Assembly (NCBI GenBank): GCA_029248915.1
Contig: JAQWIK010000102.1
Span: forward strand, 50,788-114,787
Length of the DNA stretch: 64,000 nt
DNA from: Paracoccaceae bacterium
Lineage (GTDB): Bacteria; Pseudomonadota; Alphaproteobacteria; Rhodobacterales; Rhodobacteraceae
Reading direction: 5' to 3'
Shown: positions 1 through 12,825 of the stretch, piece after piece
Layout: each line of letters begins with the position of its first letter
Position numbering within the stretch: position 1 is the stretch's first letter
Position numbers and translations under genes: made by a program
Notes under the pieces: model-generated
The model's input: the letters and a program-made list of their open reading frames with translations, nothing else
Told to the model about the DNA's origin: nothing
The model's database searches: none

Positions 1-114
1 TCTGATGATGAGGGTAAGGATGATGGTAGTGCATCAGCACCTTCTGTTACAGCTATCCCTAAAACAAAGCCCAAAGCAAAACCAAGCGGCAGTATGGAGC
101 CAGAACCTAGCTAA
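1..114 (+). CDS. C-terminal fragment of an unidentified protein
   Basis: Frame 1 is open from the first base to a TAA at 112-114 and gives the last 37 residues of a protein that begins before the window. The visible tail is low complexity: an Asp/Glu/Gly stretch, then Ser/Ala, then alternating Lys-Pro, ending in Glu-Pro-Glu-Pro-Ser. No domain can be recognised. It converges on lpd, with about 35 bases between the two stop codons. The charged, proline-rich composition suggests a disordered C-terminus, but function is unknown. A spurious frame-2 reading across the same bases overlaps lpd and is not preferred. Confidence 0.55.
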   Translation, partial: SDDEGKDDGSASAPSVTAIPKTKPKAKPSGSMEPEPS

Positions 115-149
115 ACAAGCTTTTTGCGACCAAAAGAATATTTTTCTTT

Positions 150-1538
150 TTAGGCGTGAATTGCTCCACTACCACAGGCCAACGCGGCTTCTCGAACTGC
201 TTCTGAATAGGTTGGATGGGCGTGGCAAGTAAGGGCCACATCTTGAGCAGATGCCCCAAACTCCATTGCTATGCATAGCTCATGGATAAGGTCTCCAGCT
301 GCTGGACCAATGATGTGTGCTCCTAGGATCCGGTCGCTGTCTTTATCAGCTATAATTTTTACAAAGCCATCTGCGGCGAAATTTGCCTTCGCTCTGCCGT
401 TTCCCATAAACATAAATTTACCAATTTTCACGGAGTAGTCATTTTCTTTGGCTTGCAGTTCAGTTAGTCCCACAGACGCAACTTCTGGAGAAGTATAAAT
501 AACGCTTGGGATTACTTGATAATTAATATGTCCATTTTTACCAGCAATTTGTTCTGCTACTGCAATGCCCTCATCTTCTGCTTTATGAGCCAACATTGGA
601 CCTTCAACAACATCACCAATTGCGTAAATATTTGGTACCATTGTTTGCCACTCATTATCAATTTTGATTTGGCCACGCTCGGTTAATTCAATATTCAACT
701 TATCTATTCCTAGGCCATTAGTGCTCGGTTTTCTCCCGGTTGCGACTAAAACGATATCTCCATCTAATTCATGCAAACTTTCATCTTTATTTAGCTTATA
801 TTTTACTTTTCCCCCAGATTTGGATTTACTAGCGGACTGCACGGCGGCTCCCATAATAAAGGAAATACCTTGTTTTTTTAGAATTCTCTGGAAGGTTTTT
901 TGCACCTCTGTATCCATACCAGGTGTTATATAATCTAGGTACTCAATAATCGTAACTTTTGTACCAAGACGCGCATAAACGGAGCCGAGTTCCAACCCAA
1001 TAACGCCCGCACCGATAACTGTCATTGTTTTTGGTATTTTGGATAATGATAACGCTCCAGTTGATGACACTATTATCTTTTCGTCGATTTCGACGTTGGG
1101 AATAGTACTTGGTTCTGACCCTGAAGCGATAATTATATTATTAGCGTCGTAAGTTGTATCGTTTATTTGAACTTTTCCTGGAGCGGATATTGAGGCCCAA
1201 CCTTTTAAATGATCTATTTTATTTTTTTTGAATAAAAACTCGATGCCTTTGGTATTTGCTTCAATCGTTTCAGTTTTATAATTTTGCATTTTAGCCCAAT
1301 CTACAGACGGCGGCTTTGCTATTAATCCCATTTTCTCAAAATTATGTTCAGCCTCATGAAGTTGGTGACTGGCATGTAACAATGCTTTGGATGGGATACA
1401 GCCTATATTTAAACATGTTCCGCCGAGAGTATCACGACCTTCCACACAGGCTGTTTTAAGACCCAGTTGAGCGCAACGAATAGATGCAACATAACCTCCC
1501 GGTCCACTCCCTATGACTATAACATCATATTTCGACAT
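150..1538 (-). CDS. lpd: Dihydrolipoyl dehydrogenase (E3)
   Basis: This flavoprotein reoxidises dihydrolipoamide on the 2-oxoacid dehydrogenase E2 core and passes electrons to NAD+. The 462-residue length is normal for the family. Visible signatures are the FAD dinucleotide-binding GSGPGG at residues 10-15, the redox-active disulfide C42/C47 in GGTCLNIGC, a second nucleotide-binding [10 protein letters not shown], and the C-terminal interface HPTYSE with the catalytic His near 441 and Glu near 446. It is the last gene of the minus-strand sucCDAB-lpd run, 24 bases after sucB, so it is probably the E3 of 2-oxoglutarate dehydrogenase. It may also serve pyruvate dehydrogenase. Confidence 0.96.
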   Translation of the reverse strand: MSKYDVIVIGSGPGGYVASIRCAQLGLKTACVEGRDTLGGTCLNIGCIPSKALLHASHQLHEAEHNFEKMGLIAKPPSVDWAKMQNYKTETIEANTKGIEFLFKKNKIDHLKGWASISAPGKVQINDTTYDANNIIIASGSEPSTIPNVEIDEKIIVSSTGALSLSKIPKTMTVIGAGVIGLELGSVYARLGTKVTIIEYLDYITPGMDTEVQKTFQRILKKQGISFIMGAAVQSASKSKSGGKVKYKLNKDESLHELDGDIVLVATGRKPSTNGLGIDKLNIELTERGQIKIDNEWQTMVPNIYAIGDVVEGPMLAHKAEDEGIAVAEQIAGKNGHINYQVIPSVIYTSPEVASVGLTELQAKENDYSVKIGKFMFMGNGRAKANFAADGFVKIIADKDSDRILGAHIIGPAAGDLIHELCIAMEFGASAQDVALTCHAHPTYSEAVREAALACGSGAIHA

Positions 1539-1562
1539 CTCATTTCCCTTTCCTGCACCTAA

Positions 1563-2783
1563 TCAAAGATCCATTAGAAGTCGCCGTGGGTCCTCTAATG
1601 CTTCTTTTACTCTAACTAAGAATGTTACTGCGCCTTTTCCATCGACAATCCTATGGTCGTAACTCAATGCTAGATACATCATGGGTCGAATTACTACTTC
1701 GCCGTTTATTGCCATAGGGCGGTCTTGGATTTTATGCATTCCCAAAATACCAGATTGCGGAGGATTTAAAATTGGTGAAGACATAAGAGATCCGTAAACT
1801 CCGCCATTTGAAATAGTGAACGTCCCACCTTGCATTTCATCAATACTCAGCTTGCCATCTCTTGCTCGCTTTCCCTTCTCAGAGATAGATTTTTCGATTT
1901 CTGCGAAAGACATGCTGTCGGCGTTTCGAATGACTGGAACGACCAATCCAGTAGGAGTCCCCGCAGCAATTCCCATGTGTACATAATTTTTATATATTAC
2001 GTCAGTTCCATCAATTTCTGCATTCACTTCGGGAACTTCATTTAGAGCATGGCAGCAAGCCTTTGTAAAAAATGACATAAACCCTAGTTTAGTGCCATGT
2101 TTTTTTTCAAATAATTCTTTAAATTCACTTCTCAAAGACATAACCTCTGTCATGTCTACTTCATTGTAAGTTGTTAACATTGCGGCTGTATTTTGACTAT
2201 CTTTTAGACGTTTTGCTATCGTTTGTCTTAGCCGGGTCATTTTGACCCGCTCTTCTCGATCAGCGTCTTCTACTGAACTTGGAGCGCGCGAGATTGAGCT
2301 CTTTTCTGTTGTCTCAATCGCAGCAGACTGTAGAGCTTTCAGGACATCATTTTTCATTATCCGGCCATCTTTTCCAGATCCTTCAATTGCATCGGCTGAA
2401 ATTTTATTTTCAGCCATCAACTTTTTCGCAGAAGGAGCGTTCTCGATATTGGGGTTTTGATTAATAGATTTTGCTCCTGTATTGGGTTCGAAAACATTGT
2501 TATCTTTTTTTGTAGCCAGTTTTTTCTTATTTTCTGATTTTTCAATGTCGCCCTCACTGATTGTTGTGAGCAATGCATCCATATTAACAACACTCCCCTC
2601 CTGGGCTACTATCTCACCCATGACCCCAGCGACAGGGCTTGGCACTTCAACTGTTACTTTGTCAGTTTCAAGTTCGCAGAGCATTTCATCCATATTTATT
2701 TTATCACCAGGCTGCTTGAACCAAGTTGCAACTGTTGCTTCTGTTACGCTTTCACCAAGAGTAGGAACTCGTACATCGGTCAT
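1563..2783 (-). CDS. sucB: Dihydrolipoyllysine succinyltransferase (E2 of 2-oxoglutarate dehydrogenase)
   Basis: This is the E2 core subunit, which transfers the succinyl group from lipoate to CoA. The 406 residues contain one N-terminal lipoyl domain (about 1-77, lipoyl lysine K42 in [12 protein letters not shown]), a flexible linker, a peripheral subunit-binding domain (about 110-150) and the catalytic acyltransferase domain (about 175-406) with the H377/D381 pair in DHRIVDG. A single lipoyl domain fits SucB rather than the often multi-lipoyl AceF. The start codon overlaps the sucA stop by one base (TAATG), so translation is probably coupled, matching the fixed E1:E2 assembly. Confidence 0.96.
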   Translation of the reverse strand: MTDVRVPTLGESVTEATVATWFKQPGDKINMDEMLCELETDKVTVEVPSPVAGVMGEIVAQEGSVVNMDALLTTISEGDIEKSENKKKLATKKDNNVFEPNTGAKSINQNPNIENAPSAKKLMAENKISADAIEGSGKDGRIMKNDVLKALQSAAIETTEKSSISRAPSSVEDADREERVKMTRLRQTIAKRLKDSQNTAAMLTTYNEVDMTEVMSLRSEFKELFEKKHGTKLGFMSFFTKACCHALNEVPEVNAEIDGTDVIYKNYVHMGIAAGTPTGLVVPVIRNADSMSFAEIEKSISEKGKRARDGKLSIDEMQGGTFTISNGGVYGSLMSSPILNPPQSGILGMHKIQDRPMAINGEVVIRPMMYLALSYDHRIVDGKGAVTFLVRVKEALEDPRRLLMDL

Positions 2784-5749
2784 TATTTGATTTCCTTTAA
2801 ATTTAGAGCCTCATCAACAATCAATTTTTGTTGTTCTTTGTGTTGACTTGCCAGTCCTGTAGCCGGAGAAGCACTCGCTGGCCTACCAACAAAAATTGGT
2901 CTTTTGGACTTAGCTTTCATCCTACTTAGAACCCACTCAATATTTGGCTCCATAAAAGACCATGCACCTTGGTTTTTGGGTTCCTCTTGGCACCAGATCA
3001 TCTCTGCATTTTTGAACCTCTCAAGTTCTTTAACTGCTGACATTGCTGGAAAAGGATAAAATTGCTCAAACCGAAGTAGATAGATATCGTTTATTTCTCG
3101 TGCGTCTCTTTCTTCTAATAAATCGAAATAGACTTTTCCTGAGCACATAACCACACGCTTGATATCTTTATCTTTGACCAACTTGGCGCTTGAGTTTCCC
3201 TTTTGCGCATCATCCCATAAAACACGATGGAAGGATGAGCCATTTGTGAAATCATCAACTTTAGATGTGCAGAGCTTATGCCTTAGAAGTGATTTGGGAG
3301 TCATTAAAACAAGTGGTTTTCGAAAATCTCGATGTACTTGCCTTCTCAATATATGAAAGTAATTGGCCGGTGTGGAGCAATTGGCTACGATCCAATTATC
3401 TTGGCCACACATTTGCAAAAAACGCTCTAATCTTGCAGAACTATGCTCAGGACCTTGCCCTTCAAACCCATGGGGTAGTAACATTGTCAGTCCAGACATT
3501 CGGAGCCATTTGCTTTCACCAGAGCTAATAAATTGATCAAACATTATCTGGGCGCCATTAGCAAAATCACCAAATTGTGCTTCCCATAAAATCAAAGCAT
3601 TTGGTTCAGCTAGAGAGTAACCGTATTCAAACCCCAAGACTGCATATTCAGATAACATGGAATCTATTACTTCATATTTGGCTTGCCCTTTTCTTATGTT
3701 ATTAAGCGGATAGTAACGCTCTTCAGTTGATTGATTGATTAGTCCAGAATGCCTCTGACTAAATGTACCTCTTGTGCTATCTTGCCCTGATAATCGAACA
3801 GGAAAGCCTTCTGTTAGAAGTGACCCAAAAGCCAGAGCTTCAGCTGTTGCCCAATCAAAACCTTTACCAGCCTCAAACATTTTGCCTTTAGTGTCTGAAA
3901 GCCTGGAAACAGTTTTATGCAAGTCGTAATCTTTTGGCGGCTGAGACAAGGCTTTACCAATGTCAGAGAATGTCTCTTCGCTAATAGCTGTTTTCCCCCT
4001 TTGATAGTCTTCTTTATTTCTATCTAAATGTGACCAACGTCCATCAAGCCAATCAGCCTTATTTGGTTTGTAATCTCGACCGGCCTCAAATTCAGCGTTC
4101 ATTTTTGCCTGAAAAGAAGCTTTCATGTCTTCGATTTCACCTTCAGGTATCAAACCGTCGTTAACCAGTCTTTCGGTATAAATTGAAAGTGATGTTTTTT
4201 GCTTTTTGATGTGCTTGTACATAAGAGGATTTGTGAACATTGGTTCATCCCCTTCATTATGCCCAAACCGCCGGTAACATATTATATCTAAAACAACATC
4301 CTTATGAAATTTTTGTCTATATTCCGTCGCGACTTTGGCCGCATGGACAACAGCTTCTGGATCATCTCCGTTTACGTGGAATATAGGGGCTTCAACCATT
4401 AAAGCTATGTCAGTTGGGTAAGGTGATGATCGGCTGAAGTGCGGAGCAGTTGTGAAGCCAATCTGGTTATTGACCACAATATGCATTGTACCGCCTGCTT
4501 TATGCCCAACTAAACCTGATAAGCCAAAACACTCAGCCACTACACCCTGACCAGCAAAAGCGGCATCACCATGTAACAGTACAGGCATAACTGAGGTTCG
4601 CTTGTTATCTTTTAATTGTTCTTGCTTTGCTCTCACTTTACCAACAACAACAGGGTTTACAGCTTCCAAATGGCTCGGATTTGCAGTTAAGGATAAATGA
4701 ACATTATTACCGTCAAATTCTCGATCTGATGATGCTCCAAGATGGTATTTTACATCACCGGATCCATCTACCGCGTCTGGTTTAGAGGATCCTCCTTGGA
4801 ACTCATTAAATATCGCCCGATACGGTTTGCTCATAACATTTGCAAGCACTGATAATCGGCCTCTATGGGGCATACCTATTACTATTTCTTGAACACCAAG
4901 TGCGCCGCCACGCTTTATAATTTGTTCCATTGCAGGGATAAGGCTTTCACCACCATCTAACCCAAAGCGTTTTGTGCCCATATATTTAACGTGCAGAAAT
5001 TTTTCAAAGCCCTCTGCTTCAACTAATTTATTCAAGATGGCCTTTCGCCCCTCACGAGTAAATTTTATTTCTTTTCCATAACCTTCAATCCGCTCTTTAA
5101 GCCAAGCTGATTGCTCGGGATCAGAAATATGCATGTATTGCAAAGCAAAAGTACCACAATAAGTTCTTCGTACTATTTCAACAATTTGTCTCATTGATGC
5201 AATTTGGAGACCTAAAACATTATCAATAAAAATTGGACGGTCTAAATCTGTTTCCAAAAATCCATAGCTTTTGGCGTCTAATGAATTTCTTGCTTCCGAT
5301 GTGTCTCGCATTCCAAGAGGGTCCAAATCTGCAGCAAGATGGCCGCGTATTCGATAAGCCCGAATTAGCATTAGTGCTCGAACGCTATCTAGAACCGCTC
5401 GTTGAATTGCATCATTAGATATTTCGACATTTTTTTCTTCAGCAATCTGGCTTATCTTTTCAGCAATCTTGTTAGTTTCTTCGCTTTGAGCCCATTGCCC
5501 ATCTAATGCAGCTGTAAGGTCATCGTTTGGCTCTGGTGGCCAATCTCGTCTTCCCCAACTTGGACCTTCTGCATCTTTTTTAATGCTTACTTCATCATCG
5601 CCCATCGACTTGAAAAATTGTTGCCAGGTTTCATCCAATGCTTGCGGATCTTGGGCATATTGTGCGTATAAATGTTCTAAATATTCGGCATTATGCCCTT
5701 GCATAAAAGATGAGGCTTTTAATTCCGAGTTAGGGGAGTGATCATTCAT
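2783..5749 (-). CDS. sucA: 2-oxoglutarate dehydrogenase E1 component
   Basis: This thiamine-diphosphate enzyme decarboxylates 2-oxoglutarate and succinylates the lipoyl group of SucB. At 988 residues it is in the usual range for the long homodimeric E1. Visible features are the short N-terminal E2-binding helix region (LYAQYAQDP), the substrate-binding stretch IGMPHRGRL, a ThDP/Mg region with [10 protein letters not shown] near residue 395, and the C-terminal transketolase-like part with [17 protein letters not shown]. It sits between sucD and sucB in the TCA operon. About 58 bases separate it from sucD, enough for an internal ribosome entry but with no obvious terminator. Confidence 0.97.
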   Translation of the reverse strand: MNDHSPNSELKASSFMQGHNAEYLEHLYAQYAQDPQALDETWQQFFKSMGDDEVSIKKDAEGPSWGRRDWPPEPNDDLTAALDGQWAQSEETNKIAEKISQIAEEKNVEISNDAIQRAVLDSVRALMLIRAYRIRGHLAADLDPLGMRDTSEARNSLDAKSYGFLETDLDRPIFIDNVLGLQIASMRQIVEIVRRTYCGTFALQYMHISDPEQSAWLKERIEGYGKEIKFTREGRKAILNKLVEAEGFEKFLHVKYMGTKRFGLDGGESLIPAMEQIIKRGGALGVQEIVIGMPHRGRLSVLANVMSKPYRAIFNEFQGGSSKPDAVDGSGDVKYHLGASSDREFDGNNVHLSLTANPSHLEAVNPVVVGKVRAKQEQLKDNKRTSVMPVLLHGDAAFAGQGVVAECFGLSGLVGHKAGGTMHIVVNNQIGFTTAPHFSRSSPYPTDIALMVEAPIFHVNGDDPEAVVHAAKVATEYRQKFHKDVVLDIICYRRFGHNEGDEPMFTNPLMYKHIKKQKTSLSIYTERLVNDGLIPEGEIEDMKASFQAKMNAEFEAGRDYKPNKADWLDGRWSHLDRNKEDYQRGKTAISEETFSDIGKALSQPPKDYDLHKTVSRLSDTKGKMFEAGKGFDWATAEALAFGSLLTEGFPVRLSGQDSTRGTFSQRHSGLINQSTEERYYPLNNIRKGQAKYEVIDSMLSEYAVLGFEYGYSLAEPNALILWEAQFGDFANGAQIMFDQFISSGESKWLRMSGLTMLLPHGFEGQGPEHSSARLERFLQMCGQDNWIVANCSTPANYFHILRRQVHRDFRKPLVLMTPKSLLRHKLCTSKVDDFTNGSSFHRVLWDDAQKGNSSAKLVKDKDIKRVVMCSGKVYFDLLEERDAREINDIYLLRFEQFYPFPAMSAVKELERFKNAEMIWCQEEPKNQGAWSFMEPNIEWVLSRMKAKSKRPIFVGRPASASPATGLASQHKEQQKLIVDEALNLKEIK

Positions 5750-5808
5750 GGTTTCGCCTAATTTTTAAATTTTTGGTTTAAACAAAATTTTTGTTATATT
5801 CTTTTCAA

Positions 5809-6690
5809 TCAACCAATCGCCTTCAACACTGCTTCACCTAAACTACCAGGGCTCTCTGCTACAATTATGCCTGCTGACTGCATGGCTTCGATTTTATCTT
5901 CAGCGCCACCCTTGCCGCCTGCTACTATTGCGCCAGCGTGTCCCATTCTTCTGCCGGGTGGGGCAGTTCTACCGGCGATAAAACCAGCTGTTGGTTTGCT
6001 ACGCCCTTTTTTTGCTTCATCTTTTAGGAACTGGGCGGCTTCTTCTTCCGCAGAGCCACCTATTTCTCCTATCATAATAATACTTTCTGTTTCATCATCT
6101 TTCAAAAACCATTCAAGAACATCTATGTGTTCTGTCCCTTTAACAGGGTCTCCTCCAATTCCAACACAAGACGATTGTCCTAAGCCGACGTCAGAAGTTT
6201 GCTTTACAGCTTCGTAAGTTAAGGTGCCTGACCTTGATACTACTCCAACAGATCCTCTCTTATGGATATGGCCAGGCATAATGCCTATTTTACAAGCGTC
6301 TGGGGTTATTACTCCCGGACAGTTCGGTCCAATAAGAATAGAAGTTGAATTTTCGAGTGCTCTTTTCACTTTCAGCATATCCTGAACAGGTATACCCTCA
6401 GTAATGCAAACAATTAAACCCATTTGAGCGTCTATAGCTTCTAAAATAGAGTCTGCTGCGAAGGGGGGAGGAACATATATGACCGATGCATCTGCGCTGG
6501 TTGCATGTTTTGCCTCGTGCACAGAATTGAATACAGGCAAACCTAAATGATTGCTACCGCCTTTTCCAGGAGTTACCCCTCCAACCATTTTTGTTCCATA
6601 AGCTATAGCTTGCTCAGAATGAAATGTTCCTTGTGAACCAGTAAAGCCTTGACATATTACTTTAGTTTTTTCGTCAATTAATACAGCCAT
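5809..6690 (-). CDS. sucD: Succinyl-CoA synthetase alpha subunit
   Basis: This is the CoA-binding, phosphohistidine-bearing subunit that converts succinyl-CoA to succinate with substrate-level phosphorylation. The 293 residues begin with a CoA-binding Rossmann fold ([16 protein letters not shown], then GGVTPGKGG), and the ligase domain carries the phosphorylated His near residue 251 in [11 protein letters not shown]. It starts three bases after the sucC stop, a tight spacing that fits 1:1 production of the two subunits. Nothing looks truncated. Confidence 0.97.
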   Translation of the reverse strand: MAVLIDEKTKVICQGFTGSQGTFHSEQAIAYGTKMVGGVTPGKGGSNHLGLPVFNSVHEAKHATSADASVIYVPPPFAADSILEAIDAQMGLIVCITEGIPVQDMLKVKRALENSTSILIGPNCPGVITPDACKIGIMPGHIHKRGSVGVVSRSGTLTYEAVKQTSDVGLGQSSCVGIGGDPVKGTEHIDVLEWFLKDDETESIIMIGEIGGSAEEEAAQFLKDEAKKGRSKPTAGFIAGRTAPPGRRMGHAGAIVAGGKGGAEDKIEAMQSAGIIVAESPGSLGEAVLKAIG

Positions 6691-6693
6691 TAC

Positions 6694-7887
6694 TCAACCT
6701 TTCACTGCTCTTACAATTTTTTCTGCCCCGTCTTTTAAGTCGTTTGCAGCAATGACATCCAGCCCAGAGTTGTTTATTATGTCTTTTCCTTTTTCAACGT
6801 TTGTCCCTTCCAGACGAACAACTAAGGGAACTTGCAAACCAACCTCTTTGACAGCAGCAACTACTCCTTCGGCGATCACATCACATCGCATGATCCCACC
6901 AAAAATATTGACTAATATACCTTTAACTTTAAGATCAGATGTAATTATTTTGAAGGCCTCTGTGACTTTCTCTGTTGTAGCGCCGCCTCCAACATCTAAA
7001 AAATTAGCTGGCTCAGCGCCATATAGTTTAATGATGTCCATAGTTGCCATAGCAAGCCCGGCACCATTCACCATACATCCAATTTCGCCATCTAAAGCTA
7101 TATAATTCAAGTCGTATTTGCTGGCTTCCAATTCTTTAGGATCTTCTTCTGTGGTATCCCTTAAGTCAGCTATATCTTGGTGCCTATAGATCGCATTACT
7201 ATCAAAGCCTACCTTAGCATCTAAGACTGTAAGATTGCCTTTTTTTGAAACGATTAACGGATTAATCTCTAACATTTCCATGTCTTTTTCTACAAACGCT
7301 TGGAAAAGTTGCCCCATGAGTTTTACGCATTCTTTAACTTGGTAATTTTCCAGTCCTAGAGCAAAAGCGATTTTCCTACCATGGAAAGCTTGATATCCGG
7401 TTGCCGGGTCAACAGAAAAAGAAAGAATTTTTTCAGGGCTGGTGGCAGCAACCTCCTCAATGTCCATTCCACCCTCTGTTGAGCACACAAAAGATATCCT
7501 GGAAGTTACTCTGTCCACCAAAAGGGCAAGATACAGTTCTCGCTCAATTTCGGCGCCCTGTTCTATGTAAACTCGATTTACTTGTTTTCCGGCAGGGCCC
7601 GTTTGATGTGTTACGAGTGTGCGGCCAAGCATCTTTCTTGCTTCGTCTGCTGCTTCTTCAACAGAATTAGCAATTCTTACTCCACCACTTTCTCCCGCGT
7701 CTTTTTCTTTAAAAGTGCCTTTGCCCCGCCCTCCAGCGTGAATTTGAGCTTTCACAACCCAGACTGGGCCGTCGAGTTCGCCAGCCGCGGTCTTTGCATC
7801 TTCAGATTTTATCACGATGCGGCCGTCTGAAACACGCGCACCATAATTTCTGAGCAAGCCTTTGGCTTGATATTCGTGGATGTTCAT
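6694..7887 (-). CDS. sucC: Succinyl-CoA synthetase beta subunit
   Basis: This is the nucleotide-binding subunit of succinyl-CoA synthetase. The 397 residues start with [12 protein letters not shown], typical of the family, followed by an ATP-grasp domain ([13 protein letters not shown], then LEINPLIV) and the C-terminal CoA-ligase domain with [15 protein letters not shown] and [10 protein letters not shown]. It is the first gene of the minus-strand run sucC-sucD-sucA-sucB-lpd. The 223-base gap to mdh carries a terminator-like hairpin and a double palindrome, so sucC probably has its own regulated promoter there. Confidence 0.97.
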   Translation of the reverse strand: MNIHEYQAKGLLRNYGARVSDGRIVIKSEDAKTAAGELDGPVWVVKAQIHAGGRGKGTFKEKDAGESGGVRIANSVEEAADEARKMLGRTLVTHQTGPAGKQVNRVYIEQGAEIERELYLALLVDRVTSRISFVCSTEGGMDIEEVAATSPEKILSFSVDPATGYQAFHGRKIAFALGLENYQVKECVKLMGQLFQAFVEKDMEMLEINPLIVSKKGNLTVLDAKVGFDSNAIYRHQDIADLRDTTEEDPKELEASKYDLNYIALDGEIGCMVNGAGLAMATMDIIKLYGAEPANFLDVGGGATTEKVTEAFKIITSDLKVKGILVNIFGGIMRCDVIAEGVVAAVKEVGLQVPLVVRLEGTNVEKGKDIINNSGLDVIAANDLKDGAEKIVRAVKG

Positions 7888-7989
7888 TATTTAGCCTTGT
7901 GTTGGTGAGTTATTGAATCAATGGCATAATGAATAACATAAAGAGAAGAAGTTTCTTCCGATTGTATAAGAAATTCCACAAAATGGTAT

Positions 7990-8026
7990 TTTTGTGATCA
8001 CATAAAAAAAATTAGTGATCACAAAA
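7990..8026. promoter_or_regulatory. Paired palindromic operator upstream of sucC
   Basis: Two copies of GTGATCAC lie at 7994-8001 and 8015-8022. The first is part of the 10-base palindrome TGTGATCACA. Their centres are 21 bases apart, about two helical turns. The outer flanks also match, so TTTTGTGATCAC (7990-8001) and GTGATCACAAAA (8015-8026) form a perfect 12-base inverted repeat around a 13-base A/T spacer. The site is about 100 bases upstream of sucC. The layout suggests two regulator dimers binding cooperatively on one face of the DNA; the regulator is unknown. Confidence 0.5.
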
Positions 8027-8072
8027 TATAGTTATAACCTTTATTCTGATAAATTGCTTTAAATTAGTAATC

Positions 8073-8091
8073 AAAAAAACCAAGCTGGTTT
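8073..8091 (-). terminator. Probable terminator after mdh
   Basis: Read on the minus strand, a six-pair stem AAACCA/TGGTTT with the three-base loop GCT runs directly into a T tract (seven Ts counting those in the stem), 20 bases past the mdh stop codon. The stem has only two G-C pairs, so termination may be partial. If it works, sucC transcription would depend mainly on its own promoter. Confidence 0.45.
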
Positions 8092-8110
8092 GGTTGATTT
8101 TCTTATGAGA

Positions 8111-9109
<999 letters not shown>

Positions 9110-9228
9110 CTAATCGCTTATTACAAATTCTGCAAGCCTGTCATCGCAATCCGTACATTATTCCAAAAATATCTTTATAACATTGTATTATTTAAGTGTT
9201 AAATAAAAATTTCGTATATAAATCGTAA

Positions 9229-9984
9229 ATGATGTACTTGAACTTTGAATTTATAGTAATCGCCGCTCTTGCGACGGTTTTTGCAGGGATTAGCAAGGGA
9301 GGATTTGGATCTGGTGCAGCTTTTGCTTCGGCTGCAATTCTTGCAACAATTATTGAGCCAGGAACGGCTATTGGAATAATGTTGCCACTTTTAATTTTGA
9401 TGGATCTTGGAAGTTTAAAGCCATATTGGAAAAAATGGAGGTCCCGGGAGTCTTGGATACTTATAATTGGTAGTATACCCGGAGTAATCCTAGGTACCTT
9501 ACTTTACTCCAATGTAAGTGCTGATTTTTTTAGAATATTGATAGGGGTTATTTGTCTATCTTTTGTTATTTGGCAATCTTTGCAAAAGTGGAATGTTATC
9601 GAAAAATCTGTTCATCCACTGCGAGACCTTTACGGAATTTTTTTGGGATGCTTTGCTGGCTTTACAAGTTTCATTAGCCACGCTGGAGGTCCACCGGCGG
9701 CAATTTATCTTTTATCAAAGAAACCTTCGAAAACTGAATATCAAGCGACGACTGTTATAGTGTTCTGGGCAGTGAACTTGGCCAAGGCGATACCTTATAC
9801 TTTTCTAGGTTTGTTTACAATCGATACTCTTGTTTTGGATATGATTTTGTCACCCTTTGCTCTGCTAGGAGTTTGGATAGGGGTAAAAGCGCATTATTTG
9901 ATCTCTGAGGAGCTATTTTTTCTTTTTACCTATATTCTTCTCACAATAACTGGCGTCAGGCTAATTTGGGTCGCGCTGGTATAG
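9229..9984 (+). CDS. TSUP (TauE/SafE) family membrane permease
   Basis: This is a 251-residue integral membrane protein with about eight hydrophobic segments and the family-typical repeats: an N-terminal AGISKGGFGSG stretch after the first helix and a matching SHAGGPPAAIYLL in the second half. TSUP proteins export or import small anions such as sulfite, sulfonates or organic acids; the substrate cannot be told from sequence. It is divergent from mdh and upstream of sdhC, separated from it by about 180 bases, so co-regulation with the TCA genes is possible but unproven. No strong ribosome site precedes the ATG-ATG start. Confidence 0.85.
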   Translation: MMYLNFEFIVIAALATVFAGISKGGFGSGAAFASAAILATIIEPGTAIGIMLPLLILMDLGSLKPYWKKWRSRESWILIIGSIPGVILGTLLYSNVSADFFRILIGVICLSFVIWQSLQKWNVIEKSVHPLRDLYGIFLGCFAGFTSFISHAGGPPAAIYLLSKKPSKTEYQATTVIVFWAVNLAKAIPYTFLGLFTIDTLVLDMILSPFALLGVWIGVKAHYLISEELFFLFTYILLTITGVRLIWVALV

Positions 9985-10168
9985 TTAATCTTATTCCAAT
10001 CAGAAGCTAACAACAGAGAACTTCAATGAACCAAAGATTATGGTGGTTGAATTGTAGGAAGGGTAATTTAATTTCATTTTTTATACAGTGAAGTTAAAAC
10101 AGACTAGCAAAACGAAAATATTGTTCTATTACTTTTATTAATCACGATAAAATTTAAGGGTGTTTTCA

Positions 10169-10555
10169 ATGAATAATGCAGATCGAGGTAATCGACCTCT
10201 CTCGCCACATTTGTCGATATATAGGCCTCAGTTAACCTCGATAACTTCAATATTAATACGGATTACGGGAAACGCCTTGATTGTTTGTGTTTTTCTAATC
10301 GTTTGGTGGCTGTTTTCGGCGGCCACTTCTCCGCAATATTTTGAAGTGGTTGACGGGATCATTAATAGTTGGTTCGGAACACTGATTTTAATATCCTCTC
10401 TTTGGGCCGTTTGGTATCATCTCTTGGGTGGTTTGCGGCATTTAATTTGGGACAGAGCAATTGGTTTAGATTTGAAGACCGCTGAATATCTCGGCTGGGC
10501 TGTAATCTTAGGTTCTTTTCTATTAACTATTACAACAGTTGTCATTTTGTGGTGA
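10169..10555 (+). CDS. sdhC: Succinate dehydrogenase cytochrome b556 subunit
   Basis: This is a membrane anchor of complex II that helps bind heme b and ubiquinone. The 128 residues begin with the conserved RPLSPHLSIYRPQ, then SILIRITG at the quinone-site helix, three transmembrane helices, and WYHLLGGLRHLIWD, which holds the expected heme-ligand His. The ATG at 10169 is preferred because AAGGG stands about eight bases upstream; a GTG nine bases earlier is in frame. It begins the sdhC-D-A-B cluster. Confidence 0.93.
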   Translation: MNNADRGNRPLSPHLSIYRPQLTSITSILIRITGNALIVCVFLIVWWLFSAATSPQYFEVVDGIINSWFGTLILISSLWAVWYHLLGGLRHLIWDRAIGLDLKTAEYLGWAVILGSFLLTITTVVILW

Positions 10556-10595
10556 GCTAAAGAGGCTCGTCTAATTATAGGATTTGTGGATTAAA

Positions 10596-10931
10596 ATGGG
10601 TTACTCAAAATCGTTAATTAATCATCATTTTGCGATGAAGCTATCTTCTATTGCCCTTTTCTTTTTGATCCCTGTATTTATTTTTACTTTTGGATCAGTC
10701 ATCGGCGAAGATCATAAAACTGTGGTTGAGCATTTTTCTAAGCCAGTTCCTGCGCTGATTGTCGCACTTACGTTAATTATTGGGCTACAGCATTTCCAAT
10801 CAGGCGCTCAAACCCTAATTGAAGACTATGTTCGCGGTGGTGGTTTCATGATAGCTACAATTTTCGTTAAGGTTCTTAGCTACTGCCTGATAGGTGTTGG
10901 TTTATACTCGATTGCAAGAATAGCGCTGTAA
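10596..10931 (+). CDS. sdhD: Succinate dehydrogenase hydrophobic anchor subunit
   Basis: This is the second membrane anchor of complex II. The 111 residues hold three hydrophobic helices and the conserved [14 protein letters not shown] near the end of the middle helix, where SdhD proteins carry a heme/quinone-site His and the IEDY motif. The ATG at 10596 is chosen because GTGGA precedes it by about five bases; a TTG four codons earlier is less likely. It lies 40 bases after sdhC and 10 before sdhA. Confidence 0.92.
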   Translation: MGYSKSLINHHFAMKLSSIALFFLIPVFIFTFGSVIGEDHKTVVEHFSKPVPALIVALTLIIGLQHFQSGAQTLIEDYVRGGGFMIATIFVKVLSYCLIGVGLYSIARIAL

Positions 10932-10941
10932 AGGTGAATTA

Positions 10942-12747
10942 ATGTTAGCTTATTCCTACGAAACGCACGACTATGATGTAGTGGTTGTTGGTGCAGGTGG
11001 CGCTGGTCTGCGAGCAACTTTAGGGATGGCTGAACAAGGGCTTAAGACAGCTTGCGTTACCAAGGTGTTTCCGACACGGTCTCACACAGTAGCTGCTCAG
11101 GGAGGCATAGCTGCTTCTTTGTCAAATATGGGCCCAGATCACTGGCAATGGCATATGTATGATACTGTAAAAGGGTCTGATTGGCTGGGCGATACTGACG
11201 CTATGGAGTATCTGGCGCGAGAAGCCCCAAAAGCCGTTTACGAACTGGAGCATTATGGAGTGCCATTCAGTCGTACTGAAGAAGGAAAAATTTACCAACG
11301 GCCGTTTGGCGGTCATACAACTGAGTTCGGAGAGGGCCCTCCAGTACAAAGGACCTGCGCTGCTGCGGACAGAACTGGCCACGCAATTTTGCATACGCTT
11401 TACGGTCAGTCTCTAAAGAATGAAGCCGAGTTTTACATCGAATATTTTGCGCTAGACCTTATGTTTTCAGATGATGGTGTTTGTACTGGTGTTGTTTGCT
11501 GGAAACTCGATGATGGAACAGTACACGTTTTTAATGCCAAAATGGTTGTTTTGGCGACGGGTGGTTACGGTAGGGCCTATTTCAGCGCAACTTCTGCTCA
11601 CACCTGCACCGGTGATGGTGGTGGCATGGTAGCTCGTGCAGGTCTTCCGTTGCAAGATATGGAGTTTGTTCAATTTCATCCAACTGGAATTTATGGTTCT
11701 GGTTGTCTGATTACGGAGGGAGCTCGAGGTGAAGGTGGATACCTTACAAATTCAGAAGGAGAGCGTTTTATGGAACGCTACGCTCCTCATTACAAGGACT
11801 TAGCGCCTAGAGATTATGTCTCGCGTTGTATGACTATGGAAATTAGAGAAGGAAGAGGTGTTGGTGGGGAGAGTGATCATATTCATCTAAATTTAAGTCA
11901 CCTTCCTCCTGAGGCGCTCGCGGAGCGCCTTCCTGGCATCTCAGAAAGTGCGAAAATTTTTGCTGGTGTAGATGTAAACAAAGAGCCTATACCTGTGTTG
12001 CCTACTGTTCATTATAATATGGGAGGTATTCCGACCAATTACTGGGGCGAAGTTATAAATCCTAGTGCAGATGATCAAAATGCAATAGTTCCCGGTTTAA
12101 TGGCTGTCGGTGAAGCTGGTTGCGCTTCGGTGCATGGTGCAAACAGACTTGGATCAAATTCACTTATTGATCTTGTTGTGTTTGGTAGAGCAGCTGGGTT
12201 GCGGGCGGGACAAGTGATTGATAAAGATAGCAAAATCCCATCAACTAATGTTTATGCGGTTGAATCCGCTTTAGATCGGTTCGATCATTTTAGGCATGCA
12301 AAAGGAGCTGTTCCTACATCCGAGTTGAGACTAGAAATGCAGAAAACAATGCAGAAGGATGCTGCAGTTTTCAGAACATCGGAAACGATGTCGCAAGGAC
12401 TGGATGAAATGGTTAACTTGGCAAAAAAGGTCTCTGATTTAAATGTTACTGACCGATCACTAGTCTGGAATAGTGACTTAATGGAAACTTTAGAACTAAC
12501 AAATCTGATGCCGAACGCTTTGGCTACTATCGCTGGAGCCGAGGCTCGTAAAGAAAGCCGTGGGGCGCACGCGCATGAAGATTTTACAGTTAGAGACGAC
12601 GAAAAATGGAGAGTTCACTCGCTGGCAAAAGTAGACGGATCTATGGTAAAATTATCTTACAGAGACGTAATACGTGATCCACTGTCTGATGAAACAGAGG
12701 GTGGTATCGAATTGAAAAAGATTGCTCCCAAGGAACGAACTTTTTAA
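10942..12747 (+). CDS. sdhA: Succinate dehydrogenase flavoprotein subunit
   Basis: This subunit oxidises succinate to fumarate with covalently bound FAD. The 601 residues include the Rossmann GAGGAGL (17-23), the FAD-linking His48 in [12 protein letters not shown], the active-site region [11 protein letters not shown], and the TEGARGEGG and [10 protein letters not shown] stretches of the family. A good ribosome site (AAAGGTG) precedes the ATG. The protein is full length and sits between the anchor genes and sdhB, as in most proteobacteria. Confidence 0.97.
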   Translation: MLAYSYETHDYDVVVVGAGGAGLRATLGMAEQGLKTACVTKVFPTRSHTVAAQGGIAASLSNMGPDHWQWHMYDTVKGSDWLGDTDAMEYLAREAPKAVYELEHYGVPFSRTEEGKIYQRPFGGHTTEFGEGPPVQRTCAAADRTGHAILHTLYGQSLKNEAEFYIEYFALDLMFSDDGVCTGVVCWKLDDGTVHVFNAKMVVLATGGYGRAYFSATSAHTCTGDGGGMVARAGLPLQDMEFVQFHPTGIYGSGCLITEGARGEGGYLTNSEGERFMERYAPHYKDLAPRDYVSRCMTMEIREGRGVGGESDHIHLNLSHLPPEALAERLPGISESAKIFAGVDVNKEPIPVLPTVHYNMGGIPTNYWGEVINPSADDQNAIVPGLMAVGEAGCASVHGANRLGSNSLIDLVVFGRAAGLRAGQVIDKDSKIPSTNVYAVESALDRFDHFRHAKGAVPTSELRLEMQKTMQKDAAVFRTSETMSQGLDEMVNLAKKVSDLNVTDRSLVWNSDLMETLELTNLMPNALATIAGAEARKESRGAHAHEDFTVRDDEKWRVHSLAKVDGSMVKLSYRDVIRDPLSDETEGGIELKKIAPKERTF

Positions 12748-12825
12748 CTTGAAAAATGGAAGCTTAGAACACCAAATGGTTAATGGTAAATTGATTTTAA
12801 ATGCTTGCAAGAACGGAGTTGGGCT

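Noticed and set aside
5..232. 75-codon plus-strand frame at the window start
   Set aside because: It overlaps the 3' end of lpd by over 80 bases on the other strand and has no recognisable features; frame 1 gives a more plausible C-terminal fragment.
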